A stretch of DNA of 64,000 bases, from the NCBI RefSeq assembly GCF_014229965.1, contig NZ_JABGBW010000001.1, positions 535,844 to 599,843 of the forward strand. Reading direction: 5' to 3'. The notes beneath the pieces were generated by a model, which saw only the letters and a program-made list of their open reading frames with translations, was not told where the DNA came from and did not search any database. The translations under genes were made by a program, and so were the position numbers. How positions within the stretch are numbered: position 1 is the stretch's first letter; each line of letters starts with the position of its first letter. Source of the DNA: Peptostreptococcus canis. Its GTDB lineage: Bacteria; Bacillota; Clostridia; Peptostreptococcales; Peptostreptococcaceae. Positions 51,993 to 62,055 of this stretch are shown here, piece by piece.

Positions 51993-53897
51993 GGTTTAGA
52001 AATAAATGATACCCATGAGGAACGTGGGAATAAAAATAATAAACTAAAATTTATAATTATATCCGGAATATTGTATATATTAGGTATACTTGGAAAACAT
52101 TTCGGATTGTCTGAAGTATTTAGTATTTTACTAATGATGATAGCATATTTTTTGGTAGGATATAATGTACTTTTTAATGCTATAAGAAATTTAGTGAAGG
52201 GTAGTTTGTTAGATGAAAACTTTTTGATGACTATAGCTACAATAGGTGCAATTGCTATTGGAGAATATCCGGAAGCAGTAGGAGTAATGCTGTTTTATGG
52301 AATAGGAGAATATTTGGAATCAAAGGCATTGGCAAAATCAAGAAAGAATATAGAAGCTCTGATGAATATAAAGCCTGAAATTGCAAATTTAATAGTGGGA
52401 AATGAGATAGTAGAGGTGGATCCAAATACAGTTAAAATTGGTGATAAACTTGTTGTAAAAGTCGGTGAAAAAGTGCCTTTAGACGGTAAAATAATAAAAG
52501 GGGAAAGTTTATTTGATACATCTGCTATAACAGGTGAATCTGTATATAGAAGTAGTAAGGTTGGTGATCAAATACTATCGGGAGTTATCAATCAGAAATC
52601 AGTTATAACTATGGAAGTTTTAAAGACAATGAAAGATTCAACTGTTTCTAAAATTTTAGATATGGTTGAAAATGCAACTTCCAAAAAATCTAAGACAGAG
52701 AATTTTATAACTGTTTTTGCAAAATATTATACACCTATTGTAGTTATACTTGCATTGGCACTATCATTTATACCCCCTGTTTTATTAGGCGAACCCGTGG
52801 GAAAATGGCTCTATAGAGGTTTAATTTTTCTAGTAGTATCTTGCCCATGCGCACTTGTACTTTCTATTCCGCTTAGTTATTTTTCTGGAATAGGTGTGTG
52901 TTCCAGAAACGGTATCCTCGTAAAGGGAAGTAATTACTTAGAGGCATTAAAATATGTAGATACTGTGGTTATGGATAAAACTGGTACTATTACAAAAGGT
53001 ATTTTTGAAGTAAGTGATGTAGTATTATCTAGTGAAGTTTCAAATGCTGAAGATATATTAAGATATGCGTGTATATCTGAAGCTAGGTCAACTCATCCAA
53101 TTGCACTATCTATACTCGAATATTGCAAAAATAAATGTATATCAAATATAGATGTAGAGGACGGTAAAATAGAGAAGTACGAAGAGATTCCTTCAAACGG
53201 AATTAAAATGTTATATGATGGAGTAGAAATGCTTGCAGGAAATAAGAGAATGATGGAGAATTTCAATATTCAGTACATAGAAAGAAATAATGCATCGACA
53301 AAAGTTCATATAGCAGTTAATAAGACTTATTATGGTTGTATAGAGATATCAGATGAATTAAAAGAAGGAATGAAAGATACCATTAGCAATATGAAAGAAA
53401 TTGGAATAAAAGAGATAGTTATGTTAACTGGTGATTCCGAACCGGTTGCAAAAGAAATTTCTAAATTAGTAGGAATTGATACTTATTACTCTAATTTATT
53501 GCCAAATGATAAAGTAGATATTTTGGAAAGAATAATGTCCAAAAAAAATAGAAATACAAAAGTTGCTTTTATAGGTGATGGAATAAATGATGCACCTGTT
53601 ATTGCGAGAGCAGATGTAGGAATATCTATGGGAGGTATGGGTTCAGATGCTGCTATTGAGGCTTCTGATGTTGTATTTATGACTGATGAAATTTCAAAAT
53701 TGCCTCTTTCAGTACGCATAGCTAGACATACAGGTAAAATAGTTTGGCAGAATATAGTATTTGCTTTAAGTGTGAAAATTGTGGTTTTAGCACTTAGTGC
53801 ACTTGGTCTTACAAATATGTGGGTAGCTATATTTTCTGATGTAGGAGTTGCTCTGCTGGCTGTATTAAATTCTTTAAGAGTGTTAAAATATAAGTAG
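51993..53897 (+). CDS. cadA: Cd/Zn-exporting P-type ATPase CadA, core
   Basis: About 634 residues after the UGA. P1B-ATPase marks are all intact: the TGES phosphatase loop (SAITGESVYRS), the CPC metal site (VVSCPCALVLSIPLSYF), the DKTGT phosphorylation site, the HP dipeptide (STHPIALS), MLTGDSEP and GDGINDAPVIARAD. It pumps Cd, Zn or Pb out. The first usable start, a TTG at 52071, has no proper ribosome site and falls inside the first membrane helix (FIIISGILYILGILG starts before it). This argues that the natural product begins at 51732 and crosses the UGA. Confidence 0.85.
   Translation, partial: GLEINDTHEERGNKNNKLKFIIISGILYILGILGKHFGLSEVFSILLMMIAYFLVGYNVLFNAIRNLVKGSLLDENFLMTIATIGAIAIGEYPEAVGVMLFYGIGEYLESKALAKSRKNIEALMNIKPEIANLIVGNEIVEVDPNTVKIGDKLVVKVGEKVPLDGKIIKGESLFDTSAITGESVYRSSKVGDQILSGVINQKSVITMEVLKTMKDSTVSKILDMVENATSKKSKTENFITVFAKYYTPIVVILALALSFIPPVLLGEPVGKWLYRGLIFLVVSCPCALVLSIPLSYFSGIGVCSRNGILVKGSNYLEALKYVDTVVMDKTGTITKGIFEVSDVVLSSEVSNAEDILRYACISEARSTHPIALSILEYCKNKCISNIDVEDGKIEKYEEIPSNGIKMLYDGVEMLAGNKRMMENFNIQYIERNNASTKVHIAVNKTYYGCIEISDELKEGMKDTISNMKEIGIKEIVMLTGDSEPVAKEISKLVGIDTYYSNLLPNDKVDILERIMSKKNRNTKVAFIGDGINDAPVIARADVGISMGGMGSDAAIEASDVVFMTDEISKLPLSVRIARHTGKIVWQNIVFALSVKIVVLALSALGLTNMWVAIFSDVGVALLAVLNSLRVLKYK
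52012..52028 (+). other. SECIS-like hairpin after the in-frame UGA
   Basis: CCCAT (52012-52016) pairs with GTGGG (52024-52028), five pairs with one G-U, leaving a 7-base loop GAGGAAC that starts with G. The loop begins 24 bases after the UGA. Bacterial SECIS elements usually have a short stem at this distance and a G in the first loop positions. Supportive but not proof. Confidence 0.4.
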
Positions 53898-53958
53898 ATA
53901 TATTATTTTTTTTATGTTATACTAAGCAATGTGAATTTAAAAGAGAGGAGAATCACCA

Positions 53959-54885
53959 TTGCAAGTAGTTTTTACAAATGTACTGATATTATTTATGTTA
54001 TTGTTTGTAGGGTATTATATGGGAGCTAAAAAAATAGTTGCTCATTCTTCTATTAACGATATCACAAACATATTAATTGATGTGAGTATTCCATGTACAA
54101 TAATTGTTTCAATGATAAGACCGTTTAGTGAAAAACTAATTACGGATACTATAAGAGTTGTGATAGCTGTATTGATATATCACTTAGCTATGACGGGAAT
54201 TTCATATTTTATAACAAAAATAATGAAAGTAGACGAAAAAAAGAGGGGAAGTTGGATTTTTGCCACTGTATTTTCAAATAACGGCTTCATAGGATACCCG
54301 CTTATGTTTGCTTTATATGGAAAAGATGGATTATTCATTATGGCAATGGGGAATATCGTACAGAATGTGCTAATATTCTCACTGGGAGTTAAATTGATTA
54401 CTATGAATTATAATCTAAGCGAAAGGGTGAGATTAAGAAATATTATATTTACAAAGCAGAATTTTGCAGTAGTTATTGGTATGATATTATTTGTAACTCA
54501 GATTAAAGTTCCGGAATCTGTTAATACACTATTAAATTACGTTTCCAATTTAACCGTACCACTTTCGATGATGGTAGTTGGTCTGTCTTTGTCCAGATAT
54601 GATGTAAAAAATATGTTTACAGACAAGGAAGCCTATAGACTGACATTTTTTAGAATGATTGTATTTCCAATTATTATTTTGATAGGTTTCAAGATGATGA
54701 ATATAGATATAGATACAAATTTACCGTTGGCTGTACTGTTTTACACAGCCGTACTTCCAAGCCCGGCTTTTACAACGATAATGGCTGAGAGATATAATAC
54801 AAGTGCGGAATTTTCATCGAAATGTGTCTTTATTACTACCGTAGTAAGTGTATTGTCAGTACCGATTTTCGCTGGATTATTATAA
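53959..54885 (+). CDS. AEC family (auxin efflux carrier) transporter
   Basis: 308 residues with ten predicted helices. It starts at a TTG 9 bases after GAGAGGAG. Family features: YYMGAKKIVAHSSINDITNILIDVSIPCTIIVSMIRPF at the N-terminus, the central FSNNGFIGYPLMFALYGKDGL loop, and LSPAFTTIMAERYNT-type residues near the end. Bacterial members carry malate, malonate or related acids; substrate unknown. A short gap follows the metal ATPase gene, so it could share its transcript, but function gives no link. Confidence 0.82.
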   Translation: MQVVFTNVLILFMLLFVGYYMGAKKIVAHSSINDITNILIDVSIPCTIIVSMIRPFSEKLITDTIRVVIAVLIYHLAMTGISYFITKIMKVDEKKRGSWIFATVFSNNGFIGYPLMFALYGKDGLFIMAMGNIVQNVLIFSLGVKLITMNYNLSERVRLRNIIFTKQNFAVVIGMILFVTQIKVPESVNTLLNYVSNLTVPLSMMVVGLSLSRYDVKNMFTDKEAYRLTFFRMIVFPIIILIGFKMMNIDIDTNLPLAVLFYTAVLPSPAFTTIMAERYNTSAEFSSKCVFITTVVSVLSVPIFAGLL

Positions 54886-54976
54886 AATGTAAATATTAAA
54901 TTGTTTTAGGAAATTAATAACTTGAAATAGAAAAATAATTGTGATAATATAAAAATGTGGAAAAATTAATATTTTT

Positions 54977-55056
54977 TAGGGAGCTGATAAATCGGCTGAG
55001 AAAAGGATGTGAGCCTTGACCTTTTAACCTGATCTGGGTAATGCCAGCGTAGGAAA
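54977..55056 (+). promoter_or_regulatory. TPP riboswitch (THI element)
   Basis: The core CGGCTGAGAAAAGGAT and ACCTGATCTGGGTAATGCC and CAGCGTAGGAA match the TPP aptamer consensus. It precedes thiD and is followed by a terminator (55070-55096), so thiamine diphosphate should switch off the thi operon by termination. Confidence 0.95.
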
Positions 55057-55069
55057 TATGAAAAAACGC

Positions 55070-55097
55070 AAGCATATACTTAGGTATATGCTTTTTT
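55070..55097 (+). terminator. Riboswitch terminator before thiD
   Basis: AAGCATATAC (55070-55079) with GTATATGCTT (55084-55093), 4-base loop and T6. Expression platform of the TPP riboswitch. Confidence 0.88.
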
Positions 55098-55123
55098 AAT
55101 TTATTTTTTATTTCGGAGGTGTC

Positions 55124-55951
55124 ATGAAAAAGTCAATTACAATAGCCGGATCTGATTCTAGTGGCGGAGCGGGAATACAAACTGATTTAAAGACTTTTGC
55201 CGCGCATGGTGTGTACGGAATGAGTGTAATTACCGCTGTAACCGCGCAGAATACTTTGGGAGTAAGCAGTGTAGAAAGTATATCTCCACAAATGGTAAAA
55301 GCGCAAATAAGATCTCTTTTTGAGGATATAGAAGTAGATTCGGTAAAAATAGGTATGCTTTCAGAAATCGATATTATAGAAGCCGTTTATGATATGTTTA
55401 AATTTTACAATCCTAAAAATATAGTTTTGGATCCCGTAATGGTTTCTACATCCGGATTTGATTTAGTAAACACAAAAGCAAAACACCTGTTAATACATAA
55501 ATTGATGCCATTAGCTGATGTATTGACTCCTAATTTATCGGAAACACAGTGTATTTTGAATGAAATTGGCAAATGTGATATTGAAGAATTGGATTCTATA
55601 GAAAGAATGATAAAAGCCGGAAAAATTATTTCTGAGTTTATGGGAAACAATATCTTGATAAAAGGCGGTCATTTAAAATCTAACCCATGTGATGTACTAG
55701 TCACGAAAGATAAAAAAGTTATTTTGTATGATGATAGAAGAATAGACACAAAAAATACTCATGGTACAGGCTGTACTCTTTCATCTGCAATTGCAGCCAA
55801 TTTGGCGTTGGGATACGATGTAGAGGTTGCAGTAGGCAATGCTAAAGAATTTATTTCGAATGCTATCAGCAATTCATTGGATATAGGCAGAGGTTGCGGT
55901 CCTACTAATCCAATGGGAGAAATTTACAAGAAACTCGGTATGGAGGTTTAA
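55124..55951 (+). CDS. thiD: Hydroxymethylpyrimidine/phosphomethylpyrimidine kinase
   Basis: 275 residues, ribokinase fold. Marks: [40 protein letters not shown] at the N-terminus, [23 protein letters not shown] and the [21 protein letters not shown] anion-hole motif with the catalytic Asp/Cys region. It phosphorylates HMP to HMP-PP for thiamine. First gene after the TPP riboswitch; the fusion gene follows 2 bases after its stop. Confidence 0.94.
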   Translation: MKKSITIAGSDSSGGAGIQTDLKTFAAHGVYGMSVITAVTAQNTLGVSSVESISPQMVKAQIRSLFEDIEVDSVKIGMLSEIDIIEAVYDMFKFYNPKNIVLDPVMVSTSGFDLVNTKAKHLLIHKLMPLADVLTPNLSETQCILNEIGKCDIEELDSIERMIKAGKIISEFMGNNILIKGGHLKSNPCDVLVTKDKKVILYDDRRIDTKNTHGTGCTLSSAIAANLALGYDVEVAVGNAKEFISNAISNSLDIGRGCGPTNPMGEIYKKLGMEV

Positions 55952-55953
55952 TT

Positions 55954-57414
55954 ATGGATAATAAAAGACTTATAGAAAAAATATGCGAGGCAGGCAGATT
56001 AGTAAAAGAAAATAAACCGCTTATTGAGCAAATTACAAATTATGTGACAATTAATGATTGTGCAAATGTAGCACTTGCAATAGGGGCATCACCGGTCATG
56101 GCGGATTCTATTGATGAGGCACATCAGATGACGGAAATATCAGATTGTCTGGTTATAAATTTTGGCGGTATTAGCGAAACATCTCTTCAGACTATGATAA
56201 ATGCCGGTAAAGTCGCAAATGAAAAAAATATACCAATAGTCTTGGATGCAGTCGGTGTAGGTGCCACGGATTTCAGAAATAAATCAATAAAAAAACTTTT
56301 GGAAAATGTTCATATCAATCTTATCAAAGGAAATGCATCTGAAATTATGTCACTAGCAGGTGCAGATATAAAAACTAAAGGTGTAGATTCTGACCAAGAA
56401 AGTATTGAAGCATATAAATATGCTATTGAAATTTCTAATAAATACAGAAGTGTATGTGCAGTAACAGGAAAAATCGATATTATAACTGATGGTAAACAAG
56501 TTGCAAAAATATATAATGAGTCAGATCTTTTATCTTATATTACAGGAACCGGATGTATGATAGGTTCACTTATGGGAGGTTTTTTGGGGGCTACTAAAGA
56601 TCCATTTATAAGTGCTGTATCGGGAATATTAGCTATGAGTCTTTCCGGAGAGATGGCATATGAATCATATTTAAAAGATGATTCTATTGACAAAGGTATT
56701 TGTTCATATAAAGAAAATGTAATAAACAATATATTTAAATTCGATGAAAATATAATAAGATTAAGATCGAAAATACATATTGAAAAAATAGAACACAAGT
56801 ATTCAATGTATTTAGTAACGGATGAAAAAGCCTGTAAAGGAAAAGACTTTTATGAATCCGTAGAGGCAAGTATAAAAGGTGGTACTAAAATAGTTCAACT
56901 TAGAGAAAAGAAGATGAATACGAAAGAATTTTTTGAAAGAGCCAGTAAGTTAAAAGAAATCTGCCATAGATACAACATTCCATTTTTGGTAAATGACAGA
57001 TTAGATATTGCTTTGGCTGTAGACGCAGATGGTGTTCATTTGGGTCAATCCGATATGCCTATACTTCATGCTAAAAAACTGCTTGGTCACAATAAGATAA
57101 TAGGTATATCCGCCAAAACTATGGAAGAGGCAAGAGAAGCCCAAGAAAATGGAGCTGACTATATCGGTGTAGGAGCAATTTTTTCAACTGATACAAAAGA
57201 TGACGCCAAGGTTATTAGCCTGGAAACGGTACAAAAGATGACAGAGGAACTATTTATTCCCATATTGGCAATTGGAGGAATAAAATATGATAATATGGGT
57301 TATTTGTCAGAAATAGATATACAAGGTGTATGTGTGATATCGGATATTCTCGGTGCAGATGACTGTGAGAAGAGAACAAGAGAAATAATAGAGAAATTCA
57401 AAAATTTTAGATAA
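55954..57414 (+). CDS. thiME: ThiM-ThiE fusion: thiazole kinase / thiamine-phosphate synthase
   Basis: 486 residues. Residues 1-270 are hydroxyethylthiazole kinase (ITNYVTINDCANVALAIGASPVM, VLDAVGVGATDFR, LIKGNASEI, ITGTGCMIGSLMGGFL). Residues about 283-486 are thiamine-phosphate synthase (MYLVTDEKAC, KIVQLREKKM, PFLVNDRLDIALAVDADGVHLGQSDMP, IGISAKTMEEA, YIGVGAIFSTDTK, ILAIGGI). Both active-site sets look complete, so one protein phosphorylates salvaged thiazole and joins it to HMP-PP. The two halves are separate genes in most bacteria. No thiG/thiS lies here, which suggests thiazole salvage. Confidence 0.92.
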   Translation: MDNKRLIEKICEAGRLVKENKPLIEQITNYVTINDCANVALAIGASPVMADSIDEAHQMTEISDCLVINFGGISETSLQTMINAGKVANEKNIPIVLDAVGVGATDFRNKSIKKLLENVHINLIKGNASEIMSLAGADIKTKGVDSDQESIEAYKYAIEISNKYRSVCAVTGKIDIITDGKQVAKIYNESDLLSYITGTGCMIGSLMGGFLGATKDPFISAVSGILAMSLSGEMAYESYLKDDSIDKGICSYKENVINNIFKFDENIIRLRSKIHIEKIEHKYSMYLVTDEKACKGKDFYESVEASIKGGTKIVQLREKKMNTKEFFERASKLKEICHRYNIPFLVNDRLDIALAVDADGVHLGQSDMPILHAKKLLGHNKIIGISAKTMEEAREAQENGADYIGVGAIFSTDTKDDAKVISLETVQKMTEELFIPILAIGGIKYDNMGYLSEIDIQGVCVISDILGADDCEKRTREIIEKFKNFR

Positions 57415-57478
57415 TAATTCGAATATAATTCGATTTTATAAATAATAATAATATTAATAATTTGGAGGTAGTATAATA

Positions 57479-58789
57479 ATGTATAAGACACAAATGGAAG
57501 CCGCTAAAAAGGGAGTTCTAACTAATCAGATGAAAAGGGTGGCTGAAAAGGAGCATATGGATCCACAAGTTTTAATGCAAAGAGTAGCAGAAGGTAAAGT
57601 AGCAATACCTGCAAATATAAATCACACTAGTCTATTAGCCGAAGGTGTGGGCTTAGGTTTAAGTACAAAGATTAATGTAAATTTAGGAATATCTAGAGAT
57701 TGTCCGGATGTAGATAAGGAATTGGAAAAAGTTCAAAAAGCCATAGATATGAAAGCAGAAGCAATAATGGATTTGAGTTCGTTTGGTAAAACAGAAGAAT
57801 TTAGAAAAAAACTTATAAAAATGTCTACAGCAATGGTTGGTACTGTACCGGTGTATGATGCAATAGGTTTTTATGATAAGGAATTAAAAGATATTACCTC
57901 AGATGAATTCTTGGATGTTGTCAGAAAACACGCTCAAGATGGGGTAGATTTTGTTACTATACATGCGGGAATGAATAAAGAAGCCATGGAGGTTTTTAAA
58001 AGAAATAAAAGAATAACTAATATAGTATCAAGAGGTGGCTCTTTGATGTATGCTTGGATGGAATTAAACAATGCAGAAAATCCATTCTATGAAAGATACG
58101 ACGAATTATTAGAAATATGTGCAGAATACGATTTGACTCTTAGTTTGGGGGATGCGTTAAGACCAGGATGTCTAAATGATTCTACGGATGCTTGTCAAAT
58201 TAAAGAGTTAACTACATTGGGAGAATTGACATTAAGAGCTTGGGAAAAGAACGTACAGGTTATGATAGAGGGACCTGGACATATGGCAATTGATGAAATA
58301 GCCGCAAATGTTGTGCTGGAAAAGAGACTTTGCCATGGAGCTCCTTTTTATGTTTTAGGTCCGATAGTAACCGATGTGGCTCCGGGATATGATCATATTA
58401 CTTCTGCAATTGGTGGGGCTATTGCAGCTGCTGCGGGAGTTGATTTTTTATGTTATGTGACTCCGGCCGAACATTTAAGATTGCCTGATTTAGAAGATAT
58501 GAAAGAAGGTATTATTGCTACTAAAATAGCAGCTCATGCTGCAGATATTGCAAAGAAAGTACCACATGCAATGGATTGGGATAATAAAATGGCAAAAGCA
58601 AGAGCTGATATAGACTGGGAAGCCATGTTTAATCTGGCAATGGATGAAGAAAAAGCCAGAAGATACAGGGCAGAATCCACTCCGGAACATCAGGATACTT
58701 GTACGATGTGCGGAAAGATGTGTTCAATGAGAACTATGAAAAAAATAATGTCCGGAGAAAACTTGAATATTCTAAGAGATGATAAATAA
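57479..58789 (+). CDS. thiC: Phosphomethylpyrimidine synthase
   Basis: 436 residues, the short anaerobe form. Radical SAM enzyme converting AIR to HMP-P. Blocks: [56 protein letters not shown] and [29 protein letters not shown]. The C-terminal cluster site reads [10 protein letters not shown]. With the fusion gene it gives HMP synthesis plus thiazole salvage. A GGAGG site is 10 bases before the ATG. Confidence 0.95.
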   Translation: MYKTQMEAAKKGVLTNQMKRVAEKEHMDPQVLMQRVAEGKVAIPANINHTSLLAEGVGLGLSTKINVNLGISRDCPDVDKELEKVQKAIDMKAEAIMDLSSFGKTEEFRKKLIKMSTAMVGTVPVYDAIGFYDKELKDITSDEFLDVVRKHAQDGVDFVTIHAGMNKEAMEVFKRNKRITNIVSRGGSLMYAWMELNNAENPFYERYDELLEICAEYDLTLSLGDALRPGCLNDSTDACQIKELTTLGELTLRAWEKNVQVMIEGPGHMAIDEIAANVVLEKRLCHGAPFYVLGPIVTDVAPGYDHITSAIGGAIAAAAGVDFLCYVTPAEHLRLPDLEDMKEGIIATKIAAHAADIAKKVPHAMDWDNKMAKARADIDWEAMFNLAMDEEKARRYRAESTPEHQDTCTMCGKMCSMRTMKKIMSGENLNILRDDK

Positions 58790-58807
58790 CTAATAATTTG
58801 ATTACCT

Positions 58808-58846
58808 AGGGGTACTCTTCTTTAAAAAGTAGAGCACCCCTTTATT
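58808..58846 (+). terminator. Intrinsic terminator after thiC
   Basis: AGGGGTACTCT (58808-58818) pairs with AGAGCACCCCT (58831-58841) with one mismatch, then a T-rich tail. It closes the thi operon. Confidence 0.85.
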
Positions 58847-58977
58847 ATTTTTGTCTATTTTTACCATTTTTAAGCTATCCTATGATATAATAATATCTTA
58901 TAAAGGTTATTATTAATTGAATAATGATTTTTGATTAATTTTTATTAATTTGTATATTATATGTGAAAGGTATAATT

Positions 58978-59403
58978 ATGAGTGAATTTATCATAGCTTT
59001 ACATGTGTTAGTTTTTTTGGCACATGATATGGTCTCGAAATCGAGCGAGGAGTTATCTAAAAATGTTTGTACAAATCCGGTAAGAATAAGGAAAGTAATG
59101 TCAAAATGCAAGAAACATGGATTGGTTGAAACAAAAGCAGGAATCAATGGTGGATATATGATTTCTAAACCAGGTAATGAGATAACATTGAAAGACATAT
59201 ATGATGCTATAGATGTTTCTTTAGTTGAATCGAAGTGGCGTTCTGGAGATATAAAGGCAGAATGCTTAATAGCTAGCGGGATGGGAGATTATATAGATAT
59301 GCTTTTTTCTTATTTCAATGAAGAATTAGCATTGCTTTTAGATAATATCACTCTTGATATGGTTGAACAAAAATTAAAAAGCATAAGAGATAATAAAGTA
59401 TAA
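58978..59403 (+). CDS. Rrf2 family transcriptional regulator
   Basis: 141 residues. Winged helix: IIALHVLVFLAHDMVSKSSEELSKNVCTNPVRIRKVMSKCKKHGLVETKAGINGGYMISKPGNEITLKDIYDAID, a clear Rrf2 pattern. The three clustered cysteines of the FeS-binding IscR/NsrR type are not present (one Cys in AECLIASGM), so it is closer to YwnA-like members. Start at 58978 after GTGAAAGG; an upstream TTG/ATA region is less likely. Target unknown. Confidence 0.85.
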   Translation: MSEFIIALHVLVFLAHDMVSKSSEELSKNVCTNPVRIRKVMSKCKKHGLVETKAGINGGYMISKPGNEITLKDIYDAIDVSLVESKWRSGDIKAECLIASGMGDYIDMLFSYFNEELALLLDNITLDMVEQKLKSIRDNKV

Positions 59404-59517
59404 ATTTAGAATTGTTTTTTAATATTTAAATATGAGATTTTGTATGAAAGATAGAAAAAATTTATATATTATTTATTTAAAAGAGTTAAAATATTAAACT
59501 GGAAAAGGAGGAAGGGT

Positions 59518-61455
59518 ATGAGTTCAAGGAATAGAAGTGAGACAAAATATACCTATAAGGGAAATAAAAAGACCGATAATAAATATGCCAATATTTTTCA
59601 AGATTTAAATGATAAACAAGAAATATATAAATCTAATAGTTTAAGAAAAATACATCCTAAAGATGAAAATGAAGAAAGCATAGAAAAGATTGACAGCAAA
59701 AAGGACAATATAAAGAAAGTCACGCCGGAAGAAGCTGAGCAAAATGCTTTAAAGAGAAAGCAAGCTATGAAAAATGAAAAAATAATAGCAACACAAAAAT
59801 CAAGTCCGGTAATTCATCATAAATCCAATTCAGAATTTGATAGGATAGAAAGTATTGAAAGGCTTAAAAGAGAAAAGAGAGCACATAGAGATGATATGCT
59901 GAATGATTTTAGTACGAAAGAATTGGATTTAAATAACCTGCCGGATGATTTTGATAAAACTATTATTTTTGATGAAATCTCCGGGGAGAGTATATATAAT
60001 AATCCAAAGGTTATTAGAGAAGAAGCTAAAAAAAGAGTAAATATGGATAAATCAAATGTCGAAATATATAAGGAATATTCTGATTTTGATAGAATAAATA
60101 AATCAAAAAATACTATGAAAAATGATAATAAAAAAACAGAAAAAAATGAAAATAAAAGTTATGATTTTGAAAATACTAATGAATTCGATAAAGAAAACTT
60201 ATCTTATGAAGAGCAAATAAGACAAAGAGAAAGTGAGATAGAAGAACTTATTAAAAGGATGAGACAAGATTCAAAAATACCTTTTGATGAGAGGAAAAGA
60301 AGTAAAAGAGCATCACAAAAAAATGAGAAACATGAATTAAATGAAAAAGAAAGCAGAATATTAGGTAAAAAAATACCGAAAAGAAGTTTATCTGATTACA
60401 GAGCAGATGTATATAGAAAAAATAGTGAAAAAAACGAATCCAAGTTTGATTTCAAAAAAATTGGCATAATTGTAATAGTAGTATTGTTAGTTGCATTATT
60501 TGCATCTGCAGCGATTGACAAAATACTATCTGATAGAAAAAAAATATCAAATAATAAACCTAAGACCACAGTCACTACAGATGGGAAGAAAGATGGAAAA
60601 GCTAAAAATAAAACTGAGTCCAAAGATGATAAGAAAAAGAAACTAGAAGCGATAAAATCTAAATTAAATGTAGATGAATCTGAAAGACTAGATTATATTA
60701 TTGAGAATATAAATTCTTATCCCGATAATATGGTAGATTTGCTTATAAGAAATCCTGAGACTATTGACTATGTATATAGCTATAAAGATAGAGAAAAATA
60801 TAATAACAAAAAACTTTCAAGTAATATAAGCTCAAGTTATTATGTAGATGGTAGTGTTCCTTTATTCCTGCAGTGGGACAGAAGATGGGGATACAGGTCT
60901 TATGGGAATGAATATGTAGGTCTTACAGGGTGTGGTCCGACTTCTCTTGCTATGGTAATAAGACATTTTGATAGAGAGTCTGGTGTAAATCCTTACGATA
61001 TAGCCCAATATAGCCAGGATAACGGATATTTATCAAAGGATAATTTCACTAGTTGGTCTCTTTTTGAAAAAGGACTTGGTAAATTTGGATTAGAATCAAA
61101 AGATGTTGTTCCGGTAGAGGCTAAAATGAAAAAATCCATTGATGAAGGTAATATATTAATTGCAAGTGTTAAACCGGGAGTATTCACCGAAAGAGGGCAT
61201 ATAATAGTTATAAAAGGTTATAACAGAAATGGTGATTTTTTAATAAATGATCCTAATAGCATTATAAATACCAATAAATCATGGTCGTTTGATGAATTGA
61301 AAAATGAAATAAGAAAGATATGGGCGGTTAACGAAATAGGTGCGAAACCTAATGTAAGATATAATCGCAATGAATCATCTAATAGTAATACTGATGAAGA
61401 TGAAGGTGATAGAGGAACATCAGAGGATCCAAGTATTATTAAAGACATAAATTAG
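59518..61455 (+). CDS. Membrane-anchored C39-like cysteine peptidase
   Basis: 645 residues. The first 310 are very charged and low-complexity (many K, E, D, N) and should be cytoplasmic; a single helix (KIGIIVIVVLLVALFASAAI, about 313-333) crosses the membrane; a Lys-rich linker follows; residues about 445-625 are a C39_2-type papain-fold peptidase with VPLFLQWDRRWG, Cys in GLTGCGPTSLAMV (about 470), His in RGHIIVIKGY (about 560) and NDPNS. GGAGGAAGG precedes the ATG. An outside-facing peptidase tied to a long inner tail is unusual. Confidence 0.8.
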   Translation: MSSRNRSETKYTYKGNKKTDNKYANIFQDLNDKQEIYKSNSLRKIHPKDENEESIEKIDSKKDNIKKVTPEEAEQNALKRKQAMKNEKIIATQKSSPVIHHKSNSEFDRIESIERLKREKRAHRDDMLNDFSTKELDLNNLPDDFDKTIIFDEISGESIYNNPKVIREEAKKRVNMDKSNVEIYKEYSDFDRINKSKNTMKNDNKKTEKNENKSYDFENTNEFDKENLSYEEQIRQRESEIEELIKRMRQDSKIPFDERKRSKRASQKNEKHELNEKESRILGKKIPKRSLSDYRADVYRKNSEKNESKFDFKKIGIIVIVVLLVALFASAAIDKILSDRKKISNNKPKTTVTTDGKKDGKAKNKTESKDDKKKKLEAIKSKLNVDESERLDYIIENINSYPDNMVDLLIRNPETIDYVYSYKDREKYNNKKLSSNISSSYYVDGSVPLFLQWDRRWGYRSYGNEYVGLTGCGPTSLAMVIRHFDRESGVNPYDIAQYSQDNGYLSKDNFTSWSLFEKGLGKFGLESKDVVPVEAKMKKSIDEGNILIASVKPGVFTERGHIIVIKGYNRNGDFLINDPNSIINTNKSWSFDELKNEIRKIWAVNEIGAKPNVRYNRNESSNSNTDEDEGDRGTSEDPSIIKDIN

Positions 61456-61532
61456 ATTAGAGTATATGAGTCAAGAGAGATAATTATATAACCGGTTATG
61501 CAGATACTATAATTTTAATAAAATATTTATTG

Positions 61533-61590
61533 TAGCGTTGAAGGTAATTACTATCCATTAGGATACTGGATTACCCTCAACGCTATTTTT
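61533..61590 (+). terminator. Long-stem terminator after the C39 peptidase gene
   Basis: A 16-bp stem with one wobble (61533-61548 with 61570-61585), an inner TATCC/GGATA hairpin in the loop and a T5 tail. Downstream, 61600-62040 is extremely AT-rich with no gene. Confidence 0.75.
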
Positions 61591-61949
61591 ATAAGGTATA
61601 TTCTATTATTAGTTATATATAACAGGAATTAATTATAATATACAAAATATATGTAAGAATAGTGTTAAAAAATAAATAAAATAAAAATGTTATTATATTA
61701 TTAAAAATTGACATTTGTTATTATTTTAAAAAAAATAAAATGTCTATCGCTTTATTTTTTAAAAAAAACAAGTGTAAATAAGTATTTACAATTTAAAAAA
61801 ATAAAAAAATTAAAATAATCGGTATTTATTTATTTATAAATTTGTTATAAAGGTATAATTGCTAAAAAATAAAGAATTTACATGTGTTTTTACAAATTTG
61901 CTGAACAGTATAAAAAATAACAAAATCAATATAATTATATAATAATAGC

Positions 61950-61979
61950 TTGACAACTTTATAAAATTAAAATTATAAT
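61950..61979 (+). promoter_or_regulatory. brnQ promoter
   Basis: TTGACA (61950-61955) and TATAAT (61974-61979), 18 bp apart, 76 bases before the ATG. Confidence 0.7.
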
Positions 61980-62055
61980 AAGATATAAGTTAAAAGAATT
62001 AATATTTTATTATTAATTTATATTATTAGGTGAAATAAAATAAAGGAGGAAAAGT

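Noticed and set aside
61600-62040. Very AT-rich stretch considered as an origin or attachment site
   Set aside because: No DnaA-box cluster, iterons or flanking replication or integration genes seen.
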